Notes: generated by a model from the letters alone, not told the origin. DNA of 64,000 bases from Escherichia fergusonii ATCC 35469 (GCF_000026225.1 NC_011740.1:372001-436000); one strand, 5' to 3'. Shown: positions 1 through 9,657, numbered from the stretch's first letter. Made by a program: numbers and translations.

Positions 1-1080
1 CATCATGTTCATGGTGATACGCAGACCGAGTGGATCAATCCCCCAGCCCCAGTCGCTAACCTGCAGATAGGGGTTACGCAGCGATTTCACCACGTTCGCC
101 GCACTGCTGTTGTTGGCATTCATCTCCGCCGAGGCGCAGCGCGAGGCGTAATAGCTGAAAGAGACAAAATCGACGGTATTTTTCAGGATTTCATCATCGC
201 CCGGTGCTTTGTCGATGGTTACCCCTTTTTCGCGGAATACGCGGGCAGAGTAAGCCGGATACGTGCCCCGCGCCTGCACATCGATAAAAAACAGGTTTTC
301 CCGGTCTTTCTCCAGCGCCGCCCAGACATCTTCCGGCTTGCAGCTGTAAGGGTAGAAGTTGCCGCCCGCCAGCATACAGCCCACCTGATTTTGCGGGTTA
401 ACCTCATGGGCGATTTTGGTAGCTAACGCACTGGCAACCAGCTGGTGGTGCGCAGCCTGATATTTCACCTGCTCCTGATTTTCCCCTTCTTCAAAAACCA
501 GACCTGCGCCGGAGAACGGGCTATGCAACATAATGTTGATTTCATTGAAGGTGAGCCAGTATTTCACCAGGCCATCAAATGCTTCAAAGCAGGTCCGGGC
601 GTAGCGGCTGAAAAACTCCACCAGCTTTCGGTTACGCCAGGAGCCATATTCAGTGACCAGATGCATCGGCACGTCGAAGTGACACAACGTGACCAGCGGT
701 TCGATACCGTACTTTTTACACTCTTCAAATACCGCGCGGTAAAAAGCAATGCCCTGCTGATTGGGCGTCAGTTCATCGCCCTGCGGAAAGAGGCGGCTCC
801 AGGCAATCGAGGTGCGAAAAACCTTGAATCCCATCTCTGCCATCAGGGCGATATCTTCTTTATAACGATGATAAAAATCCGTCGCCTCATGGCTGGGATA
901 AAACTCGTCATCGCGCAACTGAAAACGTTTTTCCAGCCCCAGTTTCACCGCCATTCGATGTTCGCCGTGCGGGATCATATCGACCGTGGTCAGCCCTTTG
1001 CCGCCTTCACGGTACGCGCCTTCAGATTGGTTGGCGGCAAGCGCGCCGCCCCATAAAAAACCTTGCGGAAATACTGACAT
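1..1080 (-). CDS. ascB: 6-phospho-beta-glucosidase AscB (5' part, cut by window edge)
   Basis: The first 360 codons of a family 1 glycoside hydrolase lie on the minus strand, starting at the ATG at 1080. The N-terminus MSVFPQGFLWGGALAANQ and the acid/base motif TFNE (Glu about 180) are typical of 6-phospho-beta-glucosidases. The catalytic nucleophile lies beyond the window, so about 110 residues are missing compared with the usual 474. The enzyme acts in the cytoplasm and splits phosphorylated arbutin, salicin or cellobiose delivered by AscF. It begins 8 bp after the ascF stop, so the two form one operon. In K-12 the operon is cryptic and repressed by AscG. I see no frameshift in the part that is present. 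Confidence 0.95.
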   Translation of the reverse strand, partial: MSVFPQGFLWGGALAANQSEGAYREGGKGLTTVDMIPHGEHRMAVKLGLEKRFQLRDDEFYPSHEATDFYHRYKEDIALMAEMGFKVFRTSIAWSRLFPQGDELTPNQQGIAFYRAVFEECKKYGIEPLVTLCHFDVPMHLVTEYGSWRNRKLVEFFSRYARTCFEAFDGLVKYWLTFNEINIMLHSPFSGAGLVFEEGENQEQVKYQAAHHQLVASALATKIAHEVNPQNQVGCMLAGGNFYPYSCKPEDVWAALEKDRENLFFIDVQARGTYPAYSARVFREKGVTIDKAPGDDEILKNTVDFVSFSYYASRCASAEMNANNSSAANVVKSLRNPYLQVSDWGWGIDPLGLRITMNMM

Positions 1081-1088
1081 TTTCATCC

Positions 1089-2546
1089 TCAATTAAGACT
1101 TACTTCTTTGGCGACGGTCGGTTGTACGCTCTGATGCTTTCGCGCCTGGGCAGCCGCTTCCTCAACAGGAATATCCTCAAAGCCGAGCAACAGTGTGAGG
1201 ATAAATGACAGCACGACCGCCAGCGCCATTACGGCGAACACCCAGACGATGCTCATTGGATTCGCCGGATCGAAGAACTGCACGCTGGTAAATAATCCCG
1301 GCGCTGCCATTGAGTGGCTGGCAAGCCCCGCCATACCGGCAACCGCGCCGCAAATAAAACCGCTGATAAGACTGGCGATAAGCGGACGTTTCAGGCGGAT
1401 CGCCACGCCGTATAATGCCGGTTCGGAAATCCCCGCCATAATGGCCGATGCCGCCGCCGCCAGCGCCGTCTGGCGCAGTTCCGGGTTTTTCGTTTTCCAC
1501 GCCACCGCCAGCGATGAACCGCCCAGCGACAGGTTAGCGCCGATTTCTGACGGCATGACCATCCCTTCTTTGCCGGTTTCGGCAATAGTTTGAATGATGG
1601 TTGGCGTAAAGACGCGGTGCATCCCGGTCATTACCAGCAGAGGCCACAGTGCGCCCATAATGGCGACTGAAAGCCAGCCCAGATAACCATGAATGGTGTA
1701 AACCAGCGCCGAAATGGCGCTACCGATCCAGATACCAATCGGGCCAATCAGCAGGATTGCCAGCGGTGCGGCAATCAACACAATCAGCATCGGCTTGAGG
1801 AAGTTTTTCGTCACCGCTGGCGTAATGCTGTCCACCCAGCGTTCGATAGATGACAGGCACCAGGTCATCACCAGCGCCGGGATCACTGTGTAGGTGTATT
1901 TCACCGCGGTGACCGGAATCAGGGCAAATTCAACATGTTCACCCTGGGCCGCTTTCGCCATCAGCTCAATAAAACTCGGATGTACCAGCACACCCGCAAT
2001 GGCAATCGCCAGCGACATATTGGTTTTAAATTTGATGGCGGCAGAAGCAGCGACCATCAGCGGCAGGAAGAAGAAAGCACCATCACCAATCACATTGAGA
2101 ATGGTTAAGGTCGGCGATCCTTTTGTCAGCACGCCGCTCATCTCGAGGATCATCGCCAGCAGTTTGACCATCGATCCGCCGATGATCGCCGGGATCAGCG
2201 GTGACATGGTGCCGATCAGCGCATCCAGGATCCCCGCACCAATGCGACGTAGCGTGAGTTTGGGTTTCCCCACGGGCTGCGTGGGCTGCATATCTCCCGG
2301 CAGCAGGCTGACGACTTCCTGAAAGGCCTGCGAAACCGTATTACCGATAATCACCTGACACTGGTTGTCACTACGTACCACACCGAGCACGCCGGAAATA
2401 GTTTTTAACGTTGGGCTGTCGATCAGTGCATCATCTTTGATAACAAAGCGTAAACGCGTCATACAGTGCGTGACTGCCGAGATGTTATCAACGCCGCCCA
2501 GTGCCGCTATCACCGAGCGTGCCAGCGTCGCATAATTTTTGGCCAT
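1089..2546 (-). CDS. ascF: PTS beta-glucoside EIIBC component AscF
   Basis: This 485-residue permease imports and phosphorylates beta-glucosides such as arbutin, salicin and cellobiose using phosphate from the PTS. The N-terminal EIIB domain (about 1-85) has the phosphorylated cysteine in THCMTRLRF (Cys28). The EIIC domain follows with many hydrophobic segments from about residue 105 to 460. There is no EIIA domain, so it must borrow one from another PTS protein. It is the first gene of ascFB and is divergent from ascG, with two AscG-type operators in the shared intergenic region. Length equals the K-12 protein. Confidence 0.95.
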   Translation of the reverse strand: MAKNYATLARSVIAALGGVDNISAVTHCMTRLRFVIKDDALIDSPTLKTISGVLGVVRSDNQCQVIIGNTVSQAFQEVVSLLPGDMQPTQPVGKPKLTLRRIGAGILDALIGTMSPLIPAIIGGSMVKLLAMILEMSGVLTKGSPTLTILNVIGDGAFFFLPLMVAASAAIKFKTNMSLAIAIAGVLVHPSFIELMAKAAQGEHVEFALIPVTAVKYTYTVIPALVMTWCLSSIERWVDSITPAVTKNFLKPMLIVLIAAPLAILLIGPIGIWIGSAISALVYTIHGYLGWLSVAIMGALWPLLVMTGMHRVFTPTIIQTIAETGKEGMVMPSEIGANLSLGGSSLAVAWKTKNPELRQTALAAAASAIMAGISEPALYGVAIRLKRPLIASLISGFICGAVAGMAGLASHSMAAPGLFTSVQFFDPANPMSIVWVFAVMALAVVLSFILTLLLGFEDIPVEEAAAQARKHQSVQPTVAKEVSLN

Positions 2547-2630
2547 CGGATTTTATCCTGTTATCAGTAGGGTAGAGGTAGTTGTTATCAGTCGACGTGA
2601 CGGGAAATTGCCGATGCTGAAACGGAATTA

Positions 2631-2719
2631 AGAAACCGGTTTCACAAAATCATGAATAGTTGATACTGATTAAGCAAGAGAGTTAATTGCTCATTTTTTA
2701 TATTTGTGAAACCGGTCAC
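2631..2719. promoter_or_regulatory. Paired LacI-type operators between ascF and ascG
   Basis: Two near-identical palindromes flank this stretch: AGAAACCGGTTTCA at 2631-2644 and GTGAAACCGGTCAC at 2706-2719. Both have the central CCGG symmetry typical of GalR/LacI-family operators. Their position between divergent ascF and ascG fits AscG binding, with repression of both units and possible looping over the 75 bp centre-to-centre distance. Binding by AscG is inferred from position and family. Confidence 0.8.
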
Positions 2720-2802
2720 CTGAATATTTTTCCCGCTGCTTGCGCAAGGACAATCAGCCAACGGTGCAGTACACTGCGTTGATTGCGTGTAAAGGGATGA
2801 AA

Positions 2803-3816
2803 ATGATGACGACGATGCTGGAAGTGGCGAAGCGCGCCGGGGTTTCAAAAGCGACCGTTTCCCGCGTGCTTTCAGGTAATGGCTACGTCAGCCAGGAAAC
2901 TAAAGATCGCGTGTTTCAGGCGGTGGAAGAGAGCGGCTACCGCCCAAATTTGCTGGCGCGCAATCTGTCAGCGAAGAGTACCCAGACGCTGGGGCTGGTA
3001 GTGACCAACACGCTTTACCACGGCATTTATTTTAGTGAATTACTGTTTCATACCGCGAGAATGGCGGAAGAGAAAGGGCGTCAGCTGCTATTGGCAGATG
3101 GCAAACATAGCGCCGAAGAAGAGCGCCAGGCGATTCAGTATCTGCTGGATCTGCGCTGCGACGCCATTATGATTTACCCGCGCTTTTTAAACGTGGATGA
3201 GATTGATGACATCATTGACGCACAAAGTCAGCCGATAATGGTGCTCAATCGCCGCCTGCGCAAAAACAGCAGCCATAGCGTCTGGTGCGATCATAAACAG
3301 ACCAGCTTTAACGCCGTGGCAGAGTTGATAAACGCCGGACATCAGGAGATTGCTTTCCTTACCGGTTCGATGGATTCCCCCACCAGCATTGAACGCCTTG
3401 CCGGATATAAAGACGCGCTGGCGCAGCATGGTATTGCACTCAATGAAAAACTTATCGCTAACGGTAAATGGACGCCTGCCAGCGGGGCCGAAGGGGTAGA
3501 AACGTTGCTCGAACGTGGGGCTAAATTTAGCGCGTTAGTTGCCAGTAACGACGATATGGCGATAGGTGCGATGAAAGCGTTGCATGACCGTGGTGTAGCG
3601 GTGCCGGGGCAAGTGTCGGTTATTGGATTTGATGATATCGCAATTGCCCCCTACACCGTTCCGGCGCTCTCCAGCGTAAAAATTCCGGTGACTGAGATGA
3701 TTCAGGAAATAATTGGGCGGCTGATATTTATGCTCGATGGTGGTGCTTACACACCGCCGAAAACCTTCAGCGGAAAACTGATCCGCCGCGACTCCCTCAT
3801 TGATCTTTCGCGATAA
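2803..3816 (+). CDS. ascG: LacI/GalR-family repressor AscG
   Basis: The protein has about 337 residues and represses ascFB. An N-terminal helix-turn-helix reads MLEVAKRAGVSKATVSRVLS, followed by the hinge and a periplasmic-binding-protein-like effector domain (about 60-335). I chose the ATG at 2803 because AAAGGG at 2791-2796 is well spaced and it gives the family length. In-frame alternatives lie at 2797 and 2806, and the longer reading frame from 2740 lacks a good ribosome site. The gene is divergent from ascF and appears intact. A palindrome followed by T residues lies just after the stop. Confidence 0.93.
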   Translation: MMTTMLEVAKRAGVSKATVSRVLSGNGYVSQETKDRVFQAVEESGYRPNLLARNLSAKSTQTLGLVVTNTLYHGIYFSELLFHTARMAEEKGRQLLLADGKHSAEEERQAIQYLLDLRCDAIMIYPRFLNVDEIDDIIDAQSQPIMVLNRRLRKNSSHSVWCDHKQTSFNAVAELINAGHQEIAFLTGSMDSPTSIERLAGYKDALAQHGIALNEKLIANGKWTPASGAEGVETLLERGAKFSALVASNDDMAIGAMKALHDRGVAVPGQVSVIGFDDIAIAPYTVPALSSVKIPVTEMIQEIIGRLIFMLDGGAYTPPKTFSGKLIRRDSLIDLSR

Positions 3817-3830
3817 GCATTGTCATCACA

Positions 3831-3862
3831 TGTCATCGTCACTAGTGTCGATGACATCGTTT
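3831..3862 (+). terminator. 26-bp near-perfect palindrome plus T-run after ascG
   Basis: TGTCATCG at 3831-3838 is mirrored by CGATGACA at 3849-3856, with CACTAGTG palindromic between them. Only the two positions flanking the centre mismatch. A T-run follows at about 3860-3865. This suits a Rho-independent terminator for ascG. Because it also sits about 55-85 bp upstream of a sigma-54-type promoter for hydN, it could instead or also be an activator site. The sequence alone does not decide. Confidence 0.6.
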
Positions 3863-3910
3863 TTTCTGCATTGCAGAATTTAATTTCTTTAAATAACAAT
3901 CAATTAAAAG

Positions 3911-3926
3911 TTGGCATGATTTGTGA
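3911..3926 (+). promoter_or_regulatory. Probable sigma-54 promoter of hydN-hypF
   Basis: TTGGCATGATTTGTGA resembles the -24/-12 consensus: GG matches well and the -12 half is only partial (GTGA in place of TTGC). It lies 39 bp before the hydN start. hydN-hypF is known to be formate-regulated through FhlA and RpoN, which fits this position. Confidence 0.6.
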
Positions 3927-3964
3927 ATGTATCGGCGCATTAACTGTCATTGCTGGAGAATTTG

Positions 3965-4492
3965 ATGAACCGTTTCATCATTGCTGACGCAAGTAAATGT
4001 ATTGGTTGTCGTACCTGTGAAGTGGCGTGCGTGGTTTCTCATCAGGAGAATCAGGACTGTGCATCGCTGACCCCGGAAACTTTTTTACCGCGAATCCATG
4101 TCATTAAAGGTGTGAACATTTCCACGGCGACAGTCTGCCGTCAGTGTGAAGATGCACCGTGCGCTAACGTCTGCCCGAATGGTGCTATCAGCCGTGATAA
4201 AGGGTTTGTTCATGTCATGCAGGAACGTTGCATTGGTTGCAAAACCTGCGTTGTGGCTTGCCCGTATGGTGCGATGGAAGTGGTAGTGCGTCCGGTGATT
4301 CGCAACAGCGGCGCAGGGCTTAACGTACGCGCTGACAAAGCCGAAGCTAATAAATGCGACCTCTGTAACCATCGTGAAGACGGCCCGGCCTGTATGGCTG
4401 CTTGCCCGACCCATGCGCTGATTTGTGTCGATCGTAATAAACTTGAACAACTGAGCGCAGAAAAACGCCGCCGCACGGCGCTGATGTTCTAA
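3965..4492 (+). CDS. hydN: Electron-transport protein HydN, 4Fe-4S ferredoxin family
   Basis: This 175-residue cytoplasmic iron-sulfur protein is thought to pass electrons in the formate dehydrogenase H / formate hydrogenlyase system. Four cysteine clusters are visible: CIGCRTCEVAC (Cys12, 15, 18, 22), CRQCEDAPCANVCP, CIGCKTCVVACP, and CDLC with CMAACP, enough for four 4Fe-4S centres. The start at 3965 has CTGGAGAA just upstream and gives the K-12 length. The reading frame extends upstream to 3950, but that start has no ribosome site. hypF follows 152 bp later and is co-transcribed in K-12. Confidence 0.94.
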   Translation: MNRFIIADASKCIGCRTCEVACVVSHQENQDCASLTPETFLPRIHVIKGVNISTATVCRQCEDAPCANVCPNGAISRDKGFVHVMQERCIGCKTCVVACPYGAMEVVVRPVIRNSGAGLNVRADKAEANKCDLCNHREDGPACMAACPTHALICVDRNKLEQLSAEKRRRTALMF

Positions 4493-4644
4493 AAATCTTA
4501 CAGAACTGTTCTGGCATCAAAGGAATTCCCGGAAATATTCGTAGAATACGGAGCGGGCGGTATCGCCAACCTGTGACTACCGGATGCGACGCGGTCGTGT
4601 CCGGCTGGGCGGGTTACGCAATTCATGATGGCGGGAATAACTTA

Positions 4645-6897
4645 ATGGCAAAAAACACATCTTGCGGTGTCCAACTGCGTATTCGTGGCAAAGTGCAGGG
4701 CGTCGGTTTTCGTCCCTTTGTCTGGCAACTGGCACAGCAATTAAATCTTCACGGCGATGTCTGTAATGACGGCGATGGCGTAGAAGTCCGGCTGCTGGAA
4801 GACCCGGAAACGTTTCTTGTTCAATTGCATCAGCACTGCCCGCCGCTGGCGCGTATTGATAGCGTCGAATGTGAGCCGTTTATCTGGATGCAGCCGCCCA
4901 CTGAGTTCACCATCCGCCAGAGCGCGGGCGGCGTCATGAATACGCAAATTGTTCCCGATGCCGCTACTTGCCCTGCCTGTCTTGCCGAAATGAATACCCC
5001 AGGCGAACGGCGTTATCGTTATCCGTTTATCAACTGTACCCACTGCGGCCCGCGTTTCACCATTATTCGCGCGATGCCTTACGACCGTCCATTTACCGTG
5101 ATGGCGGCGTTTCCGCTTTGTCCGGCCTGCGATAAAGAATATCGCGACCCGCTCGATCGTCGCTTCCACGCCCAGCCGGTGGCCTGCCCGGAGTGTGGCC
5201 CACATCTTGAATGGCTAAGTCATGGTGAACATGCGAAACAAGAGGCGGCATTACAGGCGGCTATCGCTCAGTTAAAAATGGGCAACATTGTCGCTATCAA
5301 AGGGATTGGCGGATTTCATCTCGCCTGCGATGCGCGTAACAGTAGCGCGGTGGCGACACTACGGGCGCGCAAACATCGCCCGGCGAAACCGCTGGCGGTT
5401 ATGTTGCCAACGGCAGAAGGTTTGCCCGACGCTGCCCGTCAGTTGCTCACCACGCCCGCCGCGCCGATTGTACTGGTGGATAAAATATATGTTCCGGAAC
5501 TTTGTGACGATATCGCCCCTGGCCTTAACGAAGTCGGGGTGATGTTGCCTGCGAATCCGCTCCAGCATTTGCTGTTACAGGAACTGCAATGCCCGCTGGT
5601 GATGACCTCCGGCAACCTGAGCGGTAAACCACCGGCTATCAGCAACGAACAGGCGCTGGAGGACTTGCAGGACATTGCCGACGGATTCTTGATTCATAAC
5701 CGCGACATCGTGCAGCGGATGGATGATTCAGTGGTGCGCGAAAGTGGCGAAATGTTGCGCCGCTCGCGGGGGTATGTACCGGATGCGCTGGCTTTGCCTC
5801 CGGGCTTTAAAAATATTCCTCCTGTGCTGTGTCTCGGTGCGGATCTGAAAAATACCTTCTGTCTGGTGCGTGGTGAACAGGCGGTGTTGAGTCAACATTT
5901 GGGCGATTTAAGTGACGATGGCATTCAGATGCAGTGGCGCGAAGCGTTGCGCCTGATGCAAAACATCTACGATTTTACTCCACAGTTTGTGGTGCATGAT
6001 GCGCATCCGGGCTATGTCTCCAGCCAGTGGGCGCGTGAGATGAATCTGCCGACGCAAACGGTGCTGCATCACCATGCCCACGCGGCGGCGTGTCTGGCAG
6101 AACATCACTGGCCGCTGGATGGCAGTGATGTCATTGCGTTGACGCTCGACGGTATTGGTATGGGTGAGAACGGCGCTTTGTGGGGCGGCGAGTGCTTGAG
6201 GGTGAACTATCGCGAATGCCAGCACCTGGGCGGCTTGCCTGCGGTGGCGCTTCCGGGGGGCGATCTTGCGGCAAAGCAGCCGTGGCGTAACCTGCTGGCG
6301 CAGTGCCTGCGCTTTGTGCCGGAGTGGCAGAATTACCCTGAAACGGTAAGTGTGCAACAGCAAAACTGGAGCGTGCTGGCGCGGGCCATTGAGCGTGGAA
6401 TCAATGCGCCGCTGGCATCATCGTGTGGGCGTTTGTTCGATGCTGTGGCGGCGGCACTGGGCTGTGCGCCAGCTACGTTAAGTTATGAAGGTGAAGCGGC
6501 TTGTGCTCTGGAGGCGCTCGCAGCTTCGTGCCAGGGAGTGACGCATCCGGTGACGATGCCGCTGGTGGACAATCAACTGGATCTCGCCACTTTCTGGCAG
6601 CAGTGGCTGAACTGGCAGGCACCGGTTAATCAACGCGCGTGGGCATTTCATGATGCGCTGGCGCAGGGTTTTGCCGCGTTGATGCGTGAGCAGGCCACGA
6701 TGCGTGGTATCACTACGTTGGTATTTAGCGGCGGGGTTATTCATAACCGTTTGCTGCGTGCACGCCTAGCGCATTATCTTGCTGATTTTACGTTGCTCTT
6801 CCCGCAGAGTTTACCGGCGGGGGATGGCGGGTTGTCTCTGGGGCAGGGGGTTATTGTTGCGGCCCGTTGGGTGGCGGGTGAAGTCCAGAATGGATAA
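4645..6897 (+). CDS. hypF: Hydrogenase maturation carbamoyltransferase HypF
   Basis: HypF (750 residues) turns carbamoyl phosphate into a carbamoyl group placed on HypE, the source of the cyanide ligands of NiFe-hydrogenases. Domains in order are an acylphosphatase domain (about 1-95, with GKVQGVGFRP), zinc-finger pairs around CPACLAEM and CTHCGPRF, a YrdC-like nucleotide-binding domain (about 200-385) and a Kae1-like C-terminal domain with the HHHAHAAA metal motif. The ATG at 4645 gives the K-12 length. The frame opens upstream to 4573, but those residues match nothing in the family. It is the second gene after hydN. Confidence 0.95.
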   Translation: MAKNTSCGVQLRIRGKVQGVGFRPFVWQLAQQLNLHGDVCNDGDGVEVRLLEDPETFLVQLHQHCPPLARIDSVECEPFIWMQPPTEFTIRQSAGGVMNTQIVPDAATCPACLAEMNTPGERRYRYPFINCTHCGPRFTIIRAMPYDRPFTVMAAFPLCPACDKEYRDPLDRRFHAQPVACPECGPHLEWLSHGEHAKQEAALQAAIAQLKMGNIVAIKGIGGFHLACDARNSSAVATLRARKHRPAKPLAVMLPTAEGLPDAARQLLTTPAAPIVLVDKIYVPELCDDIAPGLNEVGVMLPANPLQHLLLQELQCPLVMTSGNLSGKPPAISNEQALEDLQDIADGFLIHNRDIVQRMDDSVVRESGEMLRRSRGYVPDALALPPGFKNIPPVLCLGADLKNTFCLVRGEQAVLSQHLGDLSDDGIQMQWREALRLMQNIYDFTPQFVVHDAHPGYVSSQWAREMNLPTQTVLHHHAHAAACLAEHHWPLDGSDVIALTLDGIGMGENGALWGGECLRVNYRECQHLGGLPAVALPGGDLAAKQPWRNLLAQCLRFVPEWQNYPETVSVQQQNWSVLARAIERGINAPLASSCGRLFDAVAAALGCAPATLSYEGEAACALEALAASCQGVTHPVTMPLVDNQLDLATFWQQWLNWQAPVNQRAWAFHDALAQGFAALMREQATMRGITTLVFSGGVIHNRLLRARLAHYLADFTLLFPQSLPAGDGGLSLGQGVIVAARWVAGEVQNG

Positions 6898-6918
6898 ACG
6901 TGTTGCATTTGGGCGCAG

Positions 6919-7002
6919 TGCCGGATGCGGCGTGAACGCCTTATCCGGCCTACACATTCGCTCCCCGTAGGTCGGATAAGACGCGCCAGCGTCGCATCCG
7001 AC
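6919..7002. repeat. BIME (two REP units) between hypF and norW
   Basis: Two inverted REP units, GCCGGATGCGGCG...CCTTATCCGGCC and GTCGGATAAGACGCG...CGCATCCGAC, face each other between the convergent ends of hypF and norW. This is the usual enterobacterial REP arrangement and may help end both transcripts. Confidence 0.9.
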
Positions 7003-7023
7003 ATTTTGGGCACACTAGCCTGC

Positions 7024-8157
7024 CTACATCGGCAAGGTTTTCAACAATCCAAACGCCTCTTTCATCCGATCCTCACTGACTACAAAGGCGCGAAGCTGGT
7101 CGGCATCGTCAACGCCGCGCGCCACCATTCCCTGGCTTTCGGTACAAATCTGCCAGCGCAAATCCCGACGCTGGGTTTCCCCTGCCAGATGCAGCGGTAA
7201 TTCCGGCGTTTTGATTTTCACCAGCATCGCCGGGAGTTTCAGCGGCGTGTTATTGCCGAGAAGATTTTTTGCCAGCACCATCGCGCTAAGTTGAATCGGC
7301 TGGAGGAACGGCAATACCTGACCGTTAATTTCCGCGCAATCGCCCAGCGCGTAAATATCGGCATTACTGGTTTGCAGATAGCTATCGACGCAAACGCCGC
7401 GATTAATCGTCAGCCCGGCGCGTCGTGCCAGGGCGGTTTCCGGGCGCAGTCCGGTGGCGGCAATTACCGCATCCACTTCGGTGCTGCGCTGGCGGTCCAG
7501 CGTTGCCAGAATGCCAGAATTCGTTTTTTCCAGCCCCTGCAACTGAGATTTCAACAGCAGATGAACGCCCATCTCCGTCAACCGATGCTGTAAGCGACTG
7601 CTTACTTCCGGTGGCATTAACGACGCCAGAATACTGGCAGCGTTGTCGATTAGCGTGACCGCTTTGCCTGCCCGACAAAAATCCATCGCCAGTTCGCTAC
7701 CAATCAAACCACCGCCTACAATCAACACCCGTCGGGCATCCCGCAGCTGTGTTTCACAGGCGCGATACTCTTGCTGACTATTTAACGTCAGCATTAACTC
7801 ACGCCCAGGCACCGGCGGGACAAAGGCGTTGGCACCGGTTGCCAGCACTAGCTTGTCGTATTGCCACTGATTATTCTGGCTTTTCACCACATGGGCTTCG
7901 GCATCGATATCCGTCACCCAGGTGTGCGGAAACAGGCGCAGATTAAACTGCTCGGCAAATTCACCCGCCGTCTGGCGGGTAAGGTCGTCGGCACGTTGCC
8001 CCTGACTGATCACATGGCTAAGATCAGGTTTGTTGTACTCATCCATGCTGTCGGCGGCAATCAGGGTCAATGGAATACCGGTATCCTGTTTACGAATATT
8101 TTTCACCAGTTGGCGGGCGGCGAAGCCTGAACCAATGATCACAATGCCGTTGCTCAT
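7024..8157 (-). CDS. norW: NADH:flavorubredoxin reductase NorW
   Basis: NorW (377 residues) is an FAD-dependent oxidoreductase that passes electrons from NADH to the rubredoxin domain of NorV for anaerobic nitric oxide detoxification. The N-terminal FAD motif is IVIIGSGFAARQ, and the NAD-binding motif VLIVGGGLIGSELA sits at about residues 142-155. A second FAD motif, ADIYALGDCAE, is near 265. Its start overlaps the end of norV by 4 bp, showing a translationally coupled operon driven by the sigma-54 promoter upstream of norV. Full length. Confidence 0.95.
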   Translation of the reverse strand: MSNGIVIIGSGFAARQLVKNIRKQDTGIPLTLIAADSMDEYNKPDLSHVISQGQRADDLTRQTAGEFAEQFNLRLFPHTWVTDIDAEAHVVKSQNNQWQYDKLVLATGANAFVPPVPGRELMLTLNSQQEYRACETQLRDARRVLIVGGGLIGSELAMDFCRAGKAVTLIDNAASILASLMPPEVSSRLQHRLTEMGVHLLLKSQLQGLEKTNSGILATLDRQRSTEVDAVIAATGLRPETALARRAGLTINRGVCVDSYLQTSNADIYALGDCAEINGQVLPFLQPIQLSAMVLAKNLLGNNTPLKLPAMLVKIKTPELPLHLAGETQRRDLRWQICTESQGMVARGVDDADQLRAFVVSEDRMKEAFGLLKTLPM

Positions 8158-9593
8158 TTTGCCTCCGATGCCAGTTCGTCAAAGACGTCTTTGCCGAGGG
8201 AGCATTCCGGGCACAGGAAGTTATCCGGGACTTCACTCCACGGCGTTCCTGGCGCAACGTCCTGCATTGGCTCGCCTTTTGCCGGATCGTAAATCCACTG
8301 GCAGACACTGCACTGCATCCGCGGACCGAGATCAGCCGTCGTGGTGGCACAGGTTTCTTCTTTAACCACTGTATTCACCGTGCTTTGCGGCAGCGGTGCG
8401 AGCGCCCACTGACGGGCGATTTCACGACCATGTTCACGGCATAATTCCAGTGCATCCTGGTCCGGTCGCCATTTGGCTTTCAGGCTAAGTGACATTTCGA
8501 AACCCGCATCTTGCAGGCGCGTGGAAAGACGATCCACGGCACCGCCGCTCCAGCCGTGAGAGCCGAAAGCACTGGCGCGTTTGTTACGGAAGCGTAATCC
8601 GGTCATCTCCTCCACCAGCCCGGCGATTTTCGGCATCATCACGTTATTCATCGTAGAAGTGCCGACCAGCACGCCTTTTGAGCGGAAGACATTGGTCAGG
8701 ATTTCGTTTTTATCGCTTCGGGCAACGTTGAAAATTTTCACCGCCACGCGTGGGTCGGTTTCCGCAATCCCCTGGGCGATAGCATCAGCCATCATGCGGG
8801 TGTTATTCGACATGGTGTCGTAGAAAATGGTGATTCTGTCTTCCTGATAATCCGCCGCCCATTTCAGGTACAGCTCGACAATTTGCGTCGGGTTATCGCG
8901 CCATACCACGCCGTGAGAGGTCGCTATCATATCGACTGGCAAGTTAAAGCCCAGGATCTCGGTAATTTTCGGCGTTACCAGGCGGCTGAACGGCGTCAGG
9001 ATATTGGCGTAGTAACGCTGGCACTGCTCGAAAAGCTCCGTCTGATCCACTTCATCGTTGAACAGATGCTCGTCGCAGTAGTGCTGACCGAAAGCATCGT
9101 TACTGAACAGCACCGCGTCGCCCGTCAGGTAAGTCATCATGCTGTCCGGCCAGTGCAGCATTGGCGTTTCGACAAAAATGAGTTGTTTGCCGTTGCCGAT
9201 ATCCAGCGTGTCGCCGGTTTTCACCACGTTGAAATTCCACTCTGGATGATGGTGATGACCATTTATTGAGTCGATAGCGTTGGCAGTACAATAGATCGGC
9301 GTATCGGGAATTTGCGCCATCAGTTCGGTCAGCGCCCCGGCGTGGTCCTCTTCAGCATGGTTAATCACGATGTAATCGATATCCGCCAGATCGATTTCAT
9401 TACGCAGGTTCTGCACAAATTCGCGGCTGAATTTATGGTCGACGGTGTCGATCAGCACGTTTTTTTCTTCGCGAATGAGGTAGCTGTTGTAGCTGCTGCC
9501 GCGCAGCGTTTTATATTCTGTGCCGTGAAAATCACGCACTTCCCAGTCACGTTGACCAACCCAATGAATGTTATTTTTCACCACAATAGACAT
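8154..9593 (-). CDS. norV: Anaerobic nitric oxide reductase flavorubredoxin NorV
   Basis: NorV (479 residues) reduces nitric oxide to nitrous oxide under anoxia. It has an N-terminal metallo-beta-lactamase-like di-iron domain with ligands in HAEEDHAG (His79, Glu81, Asp83, His84), a flavodoxin domain (about 254-400, TIFYDTMSNNTRM) and a C-terminal rubredoxin domain with cysteine pairs CSVC and CPEC. The length equals intact K-12 NorV, so this strain does not carry the internal norV deletion described in some O157:H7 strains. Confidence 0.96.
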   Translation of the reverse strand: MSIVVKNNIHWVGQRDWEVRDFHGTEYKTLRGSSYNSYLIREEKNVLIDTVDHKFSREFVQNLRNEIDLADIDYIVINHAEEDHAGALTELMAQIPDTPIYCTANAIDSINGHHHHPEWNFNVVKTGDTLDIGNGKQLIFVETPMLHWPDSMMTYLTGDAVLFSNDAFGQHYCDEHLFNDEVDQTELFEQCQRYYANILTPFSRLVTPKITEILGFNLPVDMIATSHGVVWRDNPTQIVELYLKWAADYQEDRITIFYDTMSNNTRMMADAIAQGIAETDPRVAVKIFNVARSDKNEILTNVFRSKGVLVGTSTMNNVMMPKIAGLVEEMTGLRFRNKRASAFGSHGWSGGAVDRLSTRLQDAGFEMSLSLKAKWRPDQDALELCREHGREIARQWALAPLPQSTVNTVVKEETCATTTADLGPRMQCSVCQWIYDPAKGEPMQDVAPGTPWSEVPDNFLCPECSLGKDVFDELASEAK

Positions 9594-9640
9594 AGCAACC
9601 TCAATTTATTCAGCGTGTTCTAAAAAGATGTCTTGCTAAT

Positions 9641-9657
9641 TGCAGATTGCGTGCCAG
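9641..9657 (-). promoter_or_regulatory. Sigma-54 promoter of norVW
   Basis: Read on the minus strand this is CTGGCACGCAATCTGCA, a near-consensus -24 (TGGCAC) and -12 (TGC) pair ending about 47 bp upstream of the norV start. NorR is a sigma-54 activator, which agrees. Confidence 0.9.

Noticed and set aside
445..1056. 203-codon open frame over ascB
   Set aside because: It is antisense to the clear ascB coding frame, which has all GH1 features.
6919..7002. Repeated short palindromes that might be a CRISPR array
   Set aside because: They are REP/BIME units: the units are inverted, only two per site, and no regular unique spacers or cas genes occur.
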